A DNA stretch of 64,000 nucleotides from Hofstenia miamia (GCA_004352715.1 SCFE01000098.1:1014533-1078532), one strand, 5' to 3'; shown: positions 11,284 through 23,554, counted from the first letter of the stretch. Numbers and translations are program-made. Notes: a model not told the origin generated them from the letters alone.

Positions 11284-11345
11284 GAATAAAATCTGTTGTA
11301 TAAAATACATAAATAAGCATAAAAATTGAACTAATGATCAGTAAA
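11284..11345 (-). repeat. Inverted fragment of the zipper gene 3' flank
   Basis: This stretch is the reverse complement of the 3' flank of the left gene (about 10300-10370), recognisable by TAAAATACAT, AAATTGAAC and CAGTAAATTTTATTA. It follows the plus-oriented third copy tail to tail, as if a fourth, minus-oriented copy had been truncated there. Confidence 0.6.
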
Positions 11346-11371
11346 TTTTATTATTATTCAAATGAAGACTA

Positions 11372-11602
11372 CACGGGAAAAAGGACATATGCCACACCGG
11401 ACTTATGCCCTTTTCCCTCTTTTCAAAGTGGGCATATGAATTTCGTAACAAATACAGGCTTTCTTCTCCTTGCAATAAATGAGACACATGTCCTTTTTGA
11501 CAAAACAGTGATATTCGGAAGACACTTTGGATCATGGTCTACATAATGACCGCCATAACTGAAAGTATCCCAAATTGTGACATATGCTCTTTTTCCCCTG
11601 TG
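11372..11602. mobile_element. Possible short element with imperfect terminal repeats
   Basis: The left end CACGGGAAAAAGGACATATG is mirrored at the right end, which read in reverse starts CACAGGGGAAAAAGAGCATATG. The interior holds a minus-strand frame of about 67 codons (11626-11423) that is Lys/Arg/Cys-rich and not recognised. No clear target-site duplication was found. It lies at the centre of the inverted duplication. Confidence 0.3.
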
Positions 11603-11639
11603 GTTTTCCAATACTTGCATTGTCACTACATACTTTTTC

Positions 11640-12060
11640 TTCTTAGTTATTTATTGACTCCAGTAAGCTCTGCTAACGAAAATTCTTGGTGTTGATTTTA
11701 TTTATAAATGATTTCCGTAACTTACACAAAAATTTTTAAAAAGTTTATTTTGATAGGCAATTAATTTTGAGCATTCTATACAATTTGTGAAGAGAATTAT
11801 ATTTCGATAATTATTTCTTATGGATTTCACAGAAATCCAACAATTAAGGAACATCTGAAACATAAATTGCAAAATTGTATGATTGATTATTGATCAAATT
11901 AATTGCAAACCTACGCAAAATTGAAATATGATCAAGTTTTGAGCTTACGTTTGATCTGAACCGATATTAAAATTTTGCCAAAGGCTGACCAATAACAGAT
12001 CTCACATATTTTATATTACGTATTCGCAACGGAACGAATTGATGCGTTCGTACCACCACA
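11640..12060. other. AT-rich spacer, nothing recognised
   Basis: Short frames only. The stretch leads into the right inner arm. Confidence 0.5.
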
Positions 12061-12196
12061 TGTATTTAGTAATTGAATAAATAAATAACATATTTCCTAG
12101 TAAATTTTTTGTATAAAATACATGAATAACAATAAAAATTGAACTAATGAATCAGTAAATTTTATTAATGTCAAGAAATCCAAATATTTACAAATT

Positions 12197-12559
12197 TTAT
12201 GAGTTCAATTGATGTTCGTCTCTCTTTGTCTTGTGGAGAATTTGAACCTGGAGCTGATTGATAAAATTGTCTTTTTCATCTAAATCGTTCTGTAATTGCT
12301 GTTGATGCCGCAACAACTCTGCTATTTCCTCAAGATAAAGAGAATTCCAATGCGACACTCGTCTTGACATTTGCGTCTGCTTCTGCATTTTTGGAATTTT
12401 CTCCCTCAAGCGTTGATTGCACTCAAGTAAGTGATCTACTTGATTTTCTAGGAAGTCAACTTGTCTTTCGAGCTCCTGCGCTTTTGCATTGGAGTTCCGC
12501 GAAGATGAACGAGAGCGACGGACCCATAAATGCTTCTTTAGAGTCTTTATCAAACGCAT
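12197..12559 (-). CDS. Small basic leucine-zipper/coiled-coil protein, right copy
   Basis: This 120-residue frame is the inverted twin of the protein at 9909-10298. It has the same start, basic N-terminus and zipper (Leu30, 37, 44, 51, Met58), and a second coiled coil. Substitutions include Met to Val after SRR, Glu to Ala in the second coiled coil and GQ to RH in the Gln tract. A one-base difference near codon 115 ends the frame earlier, in DEHQLNS, so the last residues are unrelated between copies. Keeping two long open frames while the flanks diverge suggests either selection or recent gene conversion between arms. Function unknown; a dimerising nuclear protein is a reasonable guess from architecture alone. 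Confidence 0.6.
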   Translation of the reverse strand: MRLIKTLKKHLWVRRSRSSSRNSNAKAQELERQVDFLENQVDHLLECNQRLREKIPKMQKQTQMSRRVSHWNSLYLEEIAELLRHQQQLQNDLDEKDNFINQLQVQILHKTKRDEHQLNS

Positions 12560-12590
12560 GGTTAAAATGATTTGATGCAGAATTAGACTT

Positions 12591-12598
12591 CTTATATA
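12591..12598 (-). promoter_or_regulatory. TATA box of right zipper gene
   Basis: TATATAAG on the minus strand sits 32 bases before the start codon, exactly as in the left copy. Confidence 0.6.
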
Positions 12599-13229
12599 CT
12601 AGTGCTCTTTGGTCTTGTCACAGTTTGACATTATCTAAATAGCCGTCAAAGGCAGCCGCGCCTATCAGCAACGTACCACGTACGTCAACACCTGCAAACG
12701 GGATTGATTGACGCGTGGTTTTTTAATGATTGACATGCGTAATGCGCCAATGAAAGGCAGCTTTAATCAAGAGCTTCTGATTCCGGCAAATTTCCTAAAT
12801 TCTAAAATCATCTCTTAGAAATGTTTCTCCTAGTATAATAAATAATAATAATGTTTAGGATACTTTTATTTGCGTGGCTGGAAGACCCTTTCTTTGATTG
12901 TAATGATATTCATTGTGTTTTGAAAATTAAGTAATAAATGTTGCGTAACTAAATCATATATATATATATATATTAAAAAATTTAGTTTTTCTAGTTTTAA
13001 TCAGGTTATCTGAAGATTGTATTTTTTGAAATTTAGAATATTGAAATTTCGTTTATAATTATCCGTGATTAGCATTGGACTAGAAATTCAAAACAGAATA
13101 AATAATGTATTGTAACTAAAATATCATCAAGATTAATTTCAAAATTTTGATTAATTTTTATATATGCTGTTCGCTGCCATGATGTGCGGAGTTCCAATGT
13201 TTCCAAACAAAGGCCAATTTCGATTACCA

Positions 13230-13308
13230 NNNNNNNNNNNNNNNNNNNNNNNNNNNNNNNNNNNNNNNNNNNNNNNNNNNNNNNNNNNNNNNNNNNNNNN
13301 NNNNNNNN
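13230..13308. other. Assembly gap (79 N)
   Basis: The gap lies between two near-identical segments of the right arm. Any frame read through it is artificial. Confidence 0.95.
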
Positions 13309-13466
13309 ATAATGTATTGTAACTAAAATATCATCAAGATGAATTTCAACATTTTGATCAATTTTTATAATGTTCGAACAGCATATGATGTTCGCTGCCA
13401 TTATGTGCGGAGTTCCAATGTTTCCAAACAAAGGCCAATTTCGATTATTGAAGCTACCCTAGTAAA

Positions 13467-13833
13467 CAGACTTGTCAACGAGCCGAGCTTCTAACGAGCC
13501 GAGCCGAGCTTGAGCACAGTATTTGATATACATCGAGCCCAAAACGAAGCTATTTTAGGCAAAGCAAGTTTATATTTCTGCTTGTTAATTTGATTATGGA
13601 GATTTTTCTTATTTTTTGCAGTATGCCTTTCCTATAATCTTATTTAAGAAATGTTTATTAAATAATAGGAAGAGCTATGTAAAAATTTCTTTGAGCACAA
13701 TATTTTTTAAAAAAATGCCGAGCTAAAACGAGCCTCATTCAGTCATTCAGAGATTTTATGTGGCGAGCCGAGCCGAACCTACACAAAATTTAAACGAGCC
13801 GAGTTTGGAAATGTCGGCTCGTTGACAAGTCTG
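13467..13833. mobile_element. hAT-type MITE, 367 bases
   Basis: The terminal inverted repeats are identical for 20 bases, CAGACTTGTCAACGAGCCGA, at both ends. They are flanked by an 8-base duplication CTAGTAAA (13459-13466 and 13834-13841), the target-site length of hAT transposons. The interior is rich in GAGCCGAGC words and has no coding capacity. A shortened relative with the same right-hand end sits at the matching place in the left arm (about 9170-9215), also next to TTTACTAG. This insertion may therefore predate the arm duplication. Confidence 0.8.
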
Positions 13834-14322
13834 CTAGTAAATGAAATTTACAACAATGGGAAAGCTCTTCGAAATTTCTTCCAAGCATTGATAAGATATT
13901 GAGAAATTTACTTATATACATAAATTCCTAAGACTTTGTCAAATTTATCAGAAATATAATTTGCTAAGATGTCGACAAAGTTTTGATAAAAATATTATTA
14001 AGTTTTCCAAGAATGAAGAAATATTTTTCTATTAGAAGATTAAAGTTCTAATACATTAACATTATTTATTAAATTCGATTGAATTTAGTAAATTGAAATT
14101 AAAGCAAATTTGGCAGACCTGTACATAATTCTACTATTTATTGCTATTGCGAGTATTCAAATTAATATGGGAATAATGTACGCAAAGTTGCAGCATGAAG
14201 TTCTTGAAAACTAAGAAAAGCCCCCATTAGCTTTATTCTTTTTTTGTTGTATCAAAATTTATATTTAAATCTAATTAAAATTCCAAGTTGTAATTTACAT
14301 TTAATTATTACCACAATTTTAG

Positions 14323-14324
<2 letters not shown>

Positions 14325-14354
<30 letters not shown>
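14325..14354. repeat. (AT)n microsatellite
   Basis: An uninterrupted AT dinucleotide run of about 30 bases. Confidence 0.95.
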
Positions 14355-14356
<2 letters not shown>

Positions 14357-15339
14357 AAAATATTTTCCCACATCTCGTTCAATTCAAATTTCTGAAGAAT
14401 AGTTTTAGTGATGTAGTGGAATTTCAATGCTAAAAGCTATAAGTCGATAATTATTGGCAAGATTGGCATTAGCATATTGATTTCAGGTGTATGTAGTCAT
14501 ACTATTACTGCACTAATAGAAAAAATCTCTTGTATTTAAGACAAAAATATCTTAAAATTTTATGCAATTAATCAAGAGAATTTCATTTTGAAATACTACA
14601 TTTGAGTGATTAATCTCTTCAAATAGTACTTTAGAAATTACATCAAGAAAATTTCTAGTTTAATATATAAGAGAATTACATCTAGAAAATGATAATTCTG
14701 AAAAAAAAATTTAATCATGCACTTAGCACAAAATCAAAAATTTATAAAAATGGCAATGCATAATTTTGCCTCAGTTGTAAAAACTTTTATGTAGATCATT
14801 TGATTAATTATAGCATATAAATGCTAACAATTTGCAAATATATTTGGCTTTTACAAATGTAATTAAGCTATGATCTTATAATTAAATGTATAAATACATT
14901 ATTTAAGTGAATATTAATAAACACTTATACTAAATTAATATTACTAATTATTATAAACTTTGAGATGTCAGGTGGTAATTTCACACAAATTATTCCTATA
15001 TATCATCATTGAATTCAAAAAGGTGTTTCAAATAAAATATAATATCTAAAAATTACCAAATTCGGTTTCTATTTGAATAATAATAAAAATATATTTACTA
15101 GAAAAATAAGAGATTTTCTCTGAGAGTGTGTGTAAAGAAATTTTATGGAATAGCAATATTATTATTAAGTAGCAAAATCTTACAAAAATTGGTAAGATCT
15201 TGAAGAAACTTATTGCATTTTGGTAAATTTTGCAACGAAGGTGTAATAATTTGCCAAGATATAACCAATTTCTCATTAAGTTTTTAAATTTTCATTTATT
15301 AGTTTATTTTCTTAATAGAAATGCAATTTGTTTCTATAG

Positions 15340-15346
<7 letters not shown>

Positions 15347-15397
<51 letters not shown>
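15347..15397. repeat. (AT)n microsatellite
   Basis: An uninterrupted AT dinucleotide run of about 50 bases. The frame reading through it is not a gene. Confidence 0.95.
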
Positions 15398-15402
<5 letters not shown>

Positions 15403-15739
15403 TTTATGTCATGTACTTGTGGTTTTGTCAATAATCTGGACGATACAATATTATTGTCTTCTTTCATGTTAACGGCATTTTAATTATTTAATTAAATTTA
15501 CATGTACCCCCGCTCATAAAATTAATGGTACTGGACTGCAATAAAACCTGCTCGAAAACCTTTTTCTTAGTTACATTTGGCGGACTTGTAAAACCCGTTC
15601 AAATGACCGCCAAGATTAAGAGAGGCCTTAGTTAAAACTTAAAAGGTTATTCAAACCTATGTTTACCTGATAATTTTCAGTGATAAACGAGCTGAAATTG
15701 CTAAAAGCAATTATGTTATGGACAACTTATTCAAAATAT

Positions 15740-16170
15740 TCTCCGTTATCATATTTATATGCAAAGATTTTAGAAGTAATTTTTGAAAACTCACTATTCC
15801 AACAAATAAGATTTTGTCATGAGATATTTTAGATATATACCAAGGATGTTCCTTAGACAAGGATAATACAAACAAATTTTTCCTTAATATACAGTTTCTA
15901 CACATACATATTACTATGCCTCCGCTATGACACCTCTTCTAAGAACTAATAAATATCAACTTTTAAATGTACTAAGTAAATCTCAGTTCAAACAAAACTG
16001 AATTTTAAAATTAACTTAAGTTCTTGTAGAAATCTGCAAATTTGCAAACGCAAAAACCGGATCACTGATGAAAGAAATGTGAATATCTAGAATCCTAATT
16101 CAAAATTTGGCATTTTTGCAAAATGACTCTGCAGAGGGTTGATGGAAATGGTGTAAAAAAGCCTCCAATA
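15740..16170. repeat. Outer arm of the large inverted duplication (right)
   Basis: This is the reverse complement of about 7060-7660, with anchors GAAAACTCACTATTCCAACA, TTGTAGAAATCTGCAAATTTG and CTCTGCAGAGGGTTGATGG. It marks the far edge of the palindromic region. Confidence 0.65.
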
Positions 16171-16179
16171 TATATTTCC

Positions 16180-18640
16180 TAAAATCCCAATAAATACTCC
16201 TCTCGAATTCTTCAGGTAATATGTAATGAAATTGAAGATACCATTTCAGCAAACAAGGTAATTTCCATTTATGGAGACGTTCAAACCAACATTGTTTGCC
16301 GTTATAAAGTAGATCCAATAAAAAAGATGTAGAATTATTATTTTGAGTTTTGAACAGTAAATAGCTCAGCACCAACTCGACATTGTAATGAAATTTTGTA
16401 TTTTATCACTGATACTGTAAGAGAATTTACTACTTCAATTTAGTGATCATAGTTTTCTATTATTTATACAAGTGATGCAACATCGAAAAATTATCATCTT
16501 TCATAATTTCTTGAGATTTGAGTAAAGTTCTATTGGGTAAATAATATGTGATAAAGTTAGATAGCTTAATATCATACGTATTAGTTAAATTCTATGAAAG
16601 AAGTATAAATCCAATAACTGCAAATTTAAGGAAAGAGATAATAGTTTCAATTTTAGTGGTCTTTCTTTATGATTTTCACCTGACCGAATCCTGAAAATTT
16701 AAAGTATTTTTAGAAAATGATTTTGTATTGCGTTGCTTTGACTATTAATAAATTTTCACAATACTACGGGAAATTTTCTTGCAAAAACATCTTATGACCA
16801 AATTTCATAGTTATTTTAATAATTATCTAAAAACATTTACTTTATTCGGCCTAAGCTATAGTGCAACAGGGTTGGAAGTGGTCCGCTTTCTCGGAACAAG
16901 ATCGGGGTGGGCCGAATAAATTTGGATCCATCCGGACTGCTTACTACTTAACCACAGTGGACACTTTTGCAATGAATATTGTTGCTATGATTCAAAATCT
17001 TTAATATTTTCAATATTCTGTTATGAAATAGAGTTCAGCTACCAAAAATACCACACATTTTAACTTTATGAGTTCGTGATATGCTTAAATATTAATTACA
17101 TATAACTCTATTTGTGTTAATTTAATAAATCAGTTAATGCTACTCACCAAAATGCGATTTTCAAGAAAAAGTAATTGACATTTTACTAATGAGTTCACAT
17201 TAAGAACATGAATTTGAACATAGCAGTCCTTCTTAGATGAAATGATTAGTATAAAATAGAACGTTGAATCGAAATAATTATCTTAGAAAAAGGACGCTTC
17301 TGAGAAAAAATTTTTATAGGAAGATATTTTTACTAGGTAAAAATGTCAATTGGCGATTCGAATTAATCTTGATTCTTAATCATTAATATACATTCACTAC
17401 AGAGGCGAAAATATTACACCACAACATAAAATTGATTTTACTTTTGCGTTATCTCTCTTCCCTTCCACTCAAATAATTGCTAGTTTATCAAAATAAAAAA
17501 AAATGTTGGATTTCTTAATTAGTTCGTCAGTCTTGACCAGGCGGGATTTAAAGTATAAATGAAAAAGAAAACACTAATCTATATTGGAAATCTTCATCAG
17601 TTTGTGAGTTAAAATTTGGTTTGAAGACGGCATCACTGATTTTATACAAAAATGTTGTTTGCAGTTACCAGAAATCAAAAGATTTTATTGTGAATTTTAA
17701 ATGCTATATAACAAATAGTACAGTTCCAATTAGGGATGCCTCGTCTTCCTTCAGTTATGGCTACAATGAATTAAACATTAATTTTGAAAACATCTTGTAT
17801 TAATATTAGCAGTTAATACACTTTACTTAGATCTATGGTTACAGTATAAAGCACCATTACTTTTGCTTATAAGAGCTGCCAAAACATTTATCAAAATATT
17901 GAATTTTCACAAACAAATAATTTCAATGACATTGCAATTTTTATCAAGAACAGTTAGCAAAATGCGCCTTTGGTGGCCTCATAACTTCACCAGTTCCTTT
18001 TGTCTTTTTTAAATAGCACGTATTGCAGTTTTTTACTAAAATAATTGATCGCCAAAATAACATAACAGACCAAAAACATCTTACATTTCAATTTAGTTAA
18101 GTATGCTTTATCATTTGATTCAGTACTATACTATTGAAAAAAGCCACTTGAATTGTAAAACAATGACAATGATTTTTATTATTTTGTTTAACACTAAAAA
18201 TTTATCGTTTGCTGGTATTTTACTTCTTAAGTGTTTATATAACATGTTCTGATAGCAAACTTAACCAACATAAGTGTACATCAATTCATCAAAAATATAG
18301 AATCCAGAGTTGTCGTGGAACGTTGGGTGGGATGGGACAATGAAAGCTATCCCACTTGTCCCATGGGACGAGTCGTGGCACGAAATTTTGCCGAAATGTC
18401 CTTTCTCAATGTATATACAGGGTTGCCTGAAAAAAACATGCAATGTTTTAGAAACGTTTGAAACAGTGTTATAAACACCTACTTTTTCATTGTTTTTCAA
18501 CTTCTTTTTTTCAGAATATTTCGGCACCTTTGTATCAAATGGTTTTTTTTTTCAACTTAAAACAATATTTTGCGAAATTCTCGTTTATATGTTTCCTGCA
18601 GCAAGAATATCATCTTTGTTTTTTTGAACGAATTTCCTAA
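16180..18640. other. AT-rich spacer with a possible MITE remnant
   Basis: No gene is recognised. A GC-richer island at about 16848-16950 contains CAGGGTTGGAAGTGG and paired GGCC(T/G)AA blocks, reminiscent of a hAT-type terminus, but no second end was found. A frame at 16375-16100 on the minus strand looks protein-like, yet overlaps the edge of the duplicated arm and could not be identified. Confidence 0.4.
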
Positions 18641-18649
18641 AAGGAATTG

Positions 18650-19620
18650 AATAGTTTGCATGGTGGCAGATTAATTTCTGTTGACAGTAGAGAATGCATA
18701 GAGGTCTTTCCGAGTAACACCTTCCCAAAAAGAAAGAGGTCATCATTCATCATGTCACAGGAAATATATTCAAATTGCTTTTCTCAAAATGCCATCATAC
18801 ATTTCAACCAGAAGGTCGAAAGATATTGTTCATCTAGTGTAATTTCACATTCGTTAGGTCTTTTGATATAAATGGTAAGGCTGCTATCGATGTGCATCTA
18901 TGTGATAGATACCTACAGAATGCAAAGTGCTATTGAGACATGTGATAATCATTAACAACTTCATATTGGGATAGGGCAATGCAAATGGAATCTAGATAAT
19001 CCGATCATGATTACCAAGAAATCTATGTGGAATCATTCTCCTGGTCAGTTCATTTGATAATTTGTCCCAATGGTGTACTGAAGAATTGCGGCTTCATCCC
19101 AGAACATGTCTTGCATGACCCAAAATATCTTTTTCCTAAATTTAGTATAACATACATGTAGTTTTGTCTGTAATTGTTTGAAAAGGATGATATCCACTGG
19201 ACAATCGATGAGTCAACTCCTATGTCCTTACGGAGATATATTATTATAAGATGACTGACAAAGTCAAATGCCTTCTTGAAGTCAAAAAGTAATATTCATA
19301 AACAGGAATTTTTGTTTTAGAGCATAGTTCAATTAAGGCATACATTTCCTCCAAATTTCTTAGAATCTAACACAGTCAATATTGTTGGTTAAGCTTGCTA
19401 TCAATGATTAATTGCTCAATAAGTTTCAATAGCAAATGAGCAAGCGAAATTGGTTGTATATCTGTCAATTCATGATGACAGGTTTAACTTTTTCATAAGG
19501 ATACCATTAACAATAACAAATGGTTCTGCAGAAATATATCAGGAGAAAATTGTTTGAATCAGTTCATAACAAAAAATTTTCAAAATCCAGTTTGGCAGGA
19601 CATGAGATTTATTTTCCGCA
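18650..19620 (-). pseudogene. Decayed non-LTR reverse transcriptase
   Basis: The minus strand reads as fragments of a non-LTR retrotransposon reverse transcriptase, the enzyme that copies element RNA at the insertion site. A PISL-type block followed by LLLKLIEQLI lies near 19465-19410, and a DFKKAFDFVSH block, the usual DFxKAFDxVxH motif, at about 19288-19255. Stops and frameshifts separate them. Sequence beyond the second motif (19200-18650) is coding-like, but the expected PQG and YADD motifs could not be placed. Both ends of the element are lost. Confidence 0.6.
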
Positions 19621-19629
19621 CCTGAAGCT

Positions 19630-22600
19630 TTGTGAAGAGGTAAGTTTTTTAACACATTGACTGCCACAGCCAAATCCTTGATGTGAGCAATAGGCCCAAT
19701 TTTTTTTAATTTATTTTTTTAATACATTCCACGTCAAAATATCATTGATCGCCTTTTAAAAGTCCACAAATAAAAACATCTGAAATAATTATATGGATAC
19801 GAGGCAAATTTGGGATATAACATGTATCCAATATATGGATACATGGCAGTCAATGTGTTAACATATTAAATGCCATCAAGCCATTAAATGTTATTTTGGA
19901 ATAGGGCTTTCTTCTCAAGGGGAAAGAACTTGGTTGTAAGTGATTAACAGATTCTATTAACTGTTTAAATTATTTCATTGGCTAATTTGATCGGAAACAT
20001 TTTACTAAGATAACGTCCAGTAGTGAATTGTGGTGAACCAAAAGATATGCCACATGACCACTATTGTGAAGGATTAACGTGCTGGAGTTTTTCAACATGA
20101 TGTGATTCGGTGGAAATTCTATTAATCGAATTGGGCAGTTTCCTAGTTAGTAAGTCAGCTTGACGCAATGCAACTCCTTTCTTCTATATTAACTTTTTAT
20201 GTTTGCACTTATCCATAGTTTGTAATTCTGAATACTTTTAGTTTATTCAGAGCAAAACAAGTTTCAATAAGGTGCATAATAAATAAGGAAAACATCCAAT
20301 TGACTGATAAAGCTTGAGTACGACCCAAGAAATTCAATTCATTTCACAGATGATATTTTTCCATATTGTAACTTGTTTGTATCGCAGAAAGATCAATGCC
20401 CCAAATGGGATCCTTCTATCTATATTTTAGAATGCTTTCACGATACACAAATTGGATAGTGTATCACCTCAATGGCCTGCCAACTTTAAGTCAGTTGTTT
20501 ACAGAACAATTTATTTTAGGACACCAACAGGGTTCTTGTGCACTTGAATAAATTTTCAAAGCTTGACCGAAAAGACTCAAGTGAAAAATAAATGATACTC
20601 GAATTGGAAGTTGAATGAAAATCCCTTACAAATATAATAAAAGGACAAATATTTCAAATTTCAGGTTCGTTTACAATTGCCAATAAATATTTTTTGTTTA
20701 GGAAGCAGAATTATTATAGAGTTTGGAATTTTTCTTTCATAAAAGTCAATCTCAAGTTGTAAATACTTGAACATGAACTGAATGATTTCAGCCTTTCTTG
20801 ACAGTGTATCACTTGTGTATCTCGACAATTTCACTTAATTGTTCTTAGTTAAATATGTCTTCCTCCAGTCAAATAAGAAATTCATGCAATGACTAGTGAT
20901 GAGTTCTTCTGTACTTCAGAGCTGAGAAGACCTGTTATGGTGCAGCATTAATGCCGACCTGATTTAGACCTGTTTAATCCTGATGCCTTCATAGAGGAAG
21001 TGTTTCTATAAACCAATATCCTCATCTCTAGAACTATATTTCCCATTTTCATTTACACTATTTTTCTCAATGCAAACTTCAGTTTTAGGTATTAACATAT
21101 TTTCAGTAAGAGAACAGAAAATTATTCTAATTAAGTAATTTTTTAAATTAAACCTAGTTATGAAACCATAAAAACATGCTGATATTATTTAGAGTTCCAT
21201 GATATAAATACCAACTGTAATACTTTTACTATTCACTGAATAAAAAGTTTGACTCTATCATCAGCTGAAAGCCAATCATAAAACAACAAACCGTTTGCCA
21301 ATGACGTTGCATAGGTACAATTTTTGCTTTACCACAGTATACGACATACATCACATATTTAAAAGAAAAACAGCTAAGAAAAGTACTGCTACCAAACCAT
21401 ACTTCGTTAACTACGTGCTACCAATCGAATATAACTAAAATATTATGAAATTAATTACGGAACATGCCGATGCTGTCAAATATGATTTTGATCCTGTTTT
21501 GTACAGAACCTGCTTTACGACACGTCAAACTTGACTTGACTTATCCTGATAGATCTGATCCAAAAATCTTGACCTGACTCAACAATGGCAATGACCGAAA
21601 CACTTGTGGAAGACTGGCAGCATAGATGGCAAATGTGTGCTGATTTTGAAATGAAGAAGTTATTATTTGGGTAATAATCCTTGCTTGCTTTACTATTGAG
21701 TTCGGGAGCTCAACAGCAATATTTTACTAAGAATGTGTGGCCTGTAAAAAACACTCTAACACCAAACAATAATAATGTCATTCATGAACATCGCGTGCCT
21801 TTTTATATGATACCTTGGCTCATGAAGCAATTTGTTAAGGCTGTCAATACTCACGAAGACTTCAAATATACTTTTTGGTTATTCCTGCATTAAAGAAAAA
21901 ATAAAAGCAGGAATATTAAATAGACTTGAAATTTGACAATTTTCTGTCAGCTATGTCTTTAAAGAAAGCTAGAGCTTTTTCGAAAACAAAAAAAACAGAA
22001 AAATTTTAACGATGTGTTGCAACAGTACGTCCAGCTTTGAAGGTCTGGTTTGCATTGTGGTAATTAAGCTTCACTATACAAAAACCATGCGAAAACATTC
22101 CAAAAACTTTGGCCGCTTGAAGATTTTCAAAAGGACATCCAAATGCTGTAAGCGCTCTACCAAGGTCGATGACACAGTCACATGTGGGCTTAAGAAGAGC
22201 TGTTCCAAACGTGTCATGCAAACGAAATCATTTAAATTAAAATTTGTTAATTACTCAAAATTTTGTAGTAAAGTTTGGTTTTGCATATTTTATTTGTGGA
22301 ATATCATTACCTTCCATACGTAAATATAATTGTGAATAGATCTGACTGCGAACTACAAATAACTGTTTAGTAGAATCTAGAACATTTTGATATTTTTGGA
22401 CCAACATTTTCAAATTCTCTAAGGTATTACTTATGCTGTTAGAGAAAAAATAATTATAGACCCCAAATTACTCTAAATCGGTTTTCAAAGTAAAACATAC
22501 ACATTTTGTGCACACCCCCTTAATTTACTCAATCCCAATATAGTAAGCTGACAACACCTGTATTTCCAAAATCGAATACATATGCCCATGAAATAGAAAT

Positions 22601-23550
22601 GGGACAAAATTACTATCCCATGCGGAGCCTTGTAAAAAGATTGATTTGATAAATTTAGCTTACTCGAATAGAAGCAGCCGTTACAGTAGCGAATAGGAAA
22701 AACTATCCAGGGGGAAATACAAGGGAATCGGACAGTGAATGCATTTTATATTTACGTACAGCCCCAAGATGTAAAAAATGGAAATTATAGCAATCGCATA
22801 AAAAATAAATCGACGAAAAGTTATACAATTTATCTCGAGCAATTTGTAGAAAATGTTCTTAACTTAAAATGCATAAGCAATGTTTTATCCATTTTCTTGC
22901 TTTATTATTTAAATCTCCTAAGTATGCTGATAACACAATGTTCTCTAACTGCTTCATAATAATGTTTTAGATTGGGTTCTGAATTATGCAAAACGCTACA
23001 GTAAGAACAAAGTGCAGTAGATGCATTTCAGAAAAGTTATTATAATCAAATTGTTCAAAAATCATTTTTGACAAAACCAAATTAATATTTCCATTTAACT
23101 TCATTTATAAAGTTTTGGGAGACATTCAAGGAGCTGTTCATATTGCATAACTTCAATTTATTTGTAGTTCAATGCGGTCATTTAATATATAATTTTGCTA
23201 AATAGCATTAATATTTAAGTACAATTTGGTAGGCCGATAATGATTTTTATCATGCTTTTCCTACCACTCACGTTTTATTATTTTATCAAATAACCATTCT
23301 GAATCGCACTATCGATTAAAACGCATTTGATTACATCATTTATTTTAAAAAGTTTACTAAATCAAACAAGAGTCAAACTCACTGCGAATGAAATTTTTGA
23401 AACGGCGTTGTCGCAACCCATAGACTATATTAGTCATTGGACATTACTAAGTCATATACTTTAGATAAAACGTATTGATAAATTGAAAATTGTTTTGAAA
23501 TTCAATACTGAAGGGCAAATTTTCAAAAAAGAATTAATAATTTTTCGGTT
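19630..23550. other. AT-rich spacer with one coding-like island
   Basis: Most of this stretch shows nothing recognisable. Around 21590-22260 both strands carry 60-100-codon frames of balanced composition: plus 21681-21893 and minus 22221-22006, the latter containing FGCPFENLQAAKVFGMF. Neither matches a family I know. They may be remnants of one transposon or gene. Confidence 0.35.
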
Positions 23551-23554
23551 AAAA

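Larger units (their letters stand above)
12060..13458. repeat. Inner arm of the large inverted duplication (right)
   Basis: This is the reverse complement of about 9230-10400. It covers the zipper gene, its promoter and about 500 bases of upstream sequence. Near 13130-13230 and again at 13309-13450 the same arm segment (block GTTCGCTGCCAT) occurs twice around an N gap. The doubling could be a true tandem copy, since the left arm also has two related segments, or an assembly overlap. Confidence 0.8.
13842..15500. other. Spacer specific to the right arm, AT-rich
   Basis: Apart from the arm-related first 80 bases, no gene or transposon is recognised. The stretch has no counterpart in the left arm, so it represents an insertion here or a loss there. 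Confidence 0.5.
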
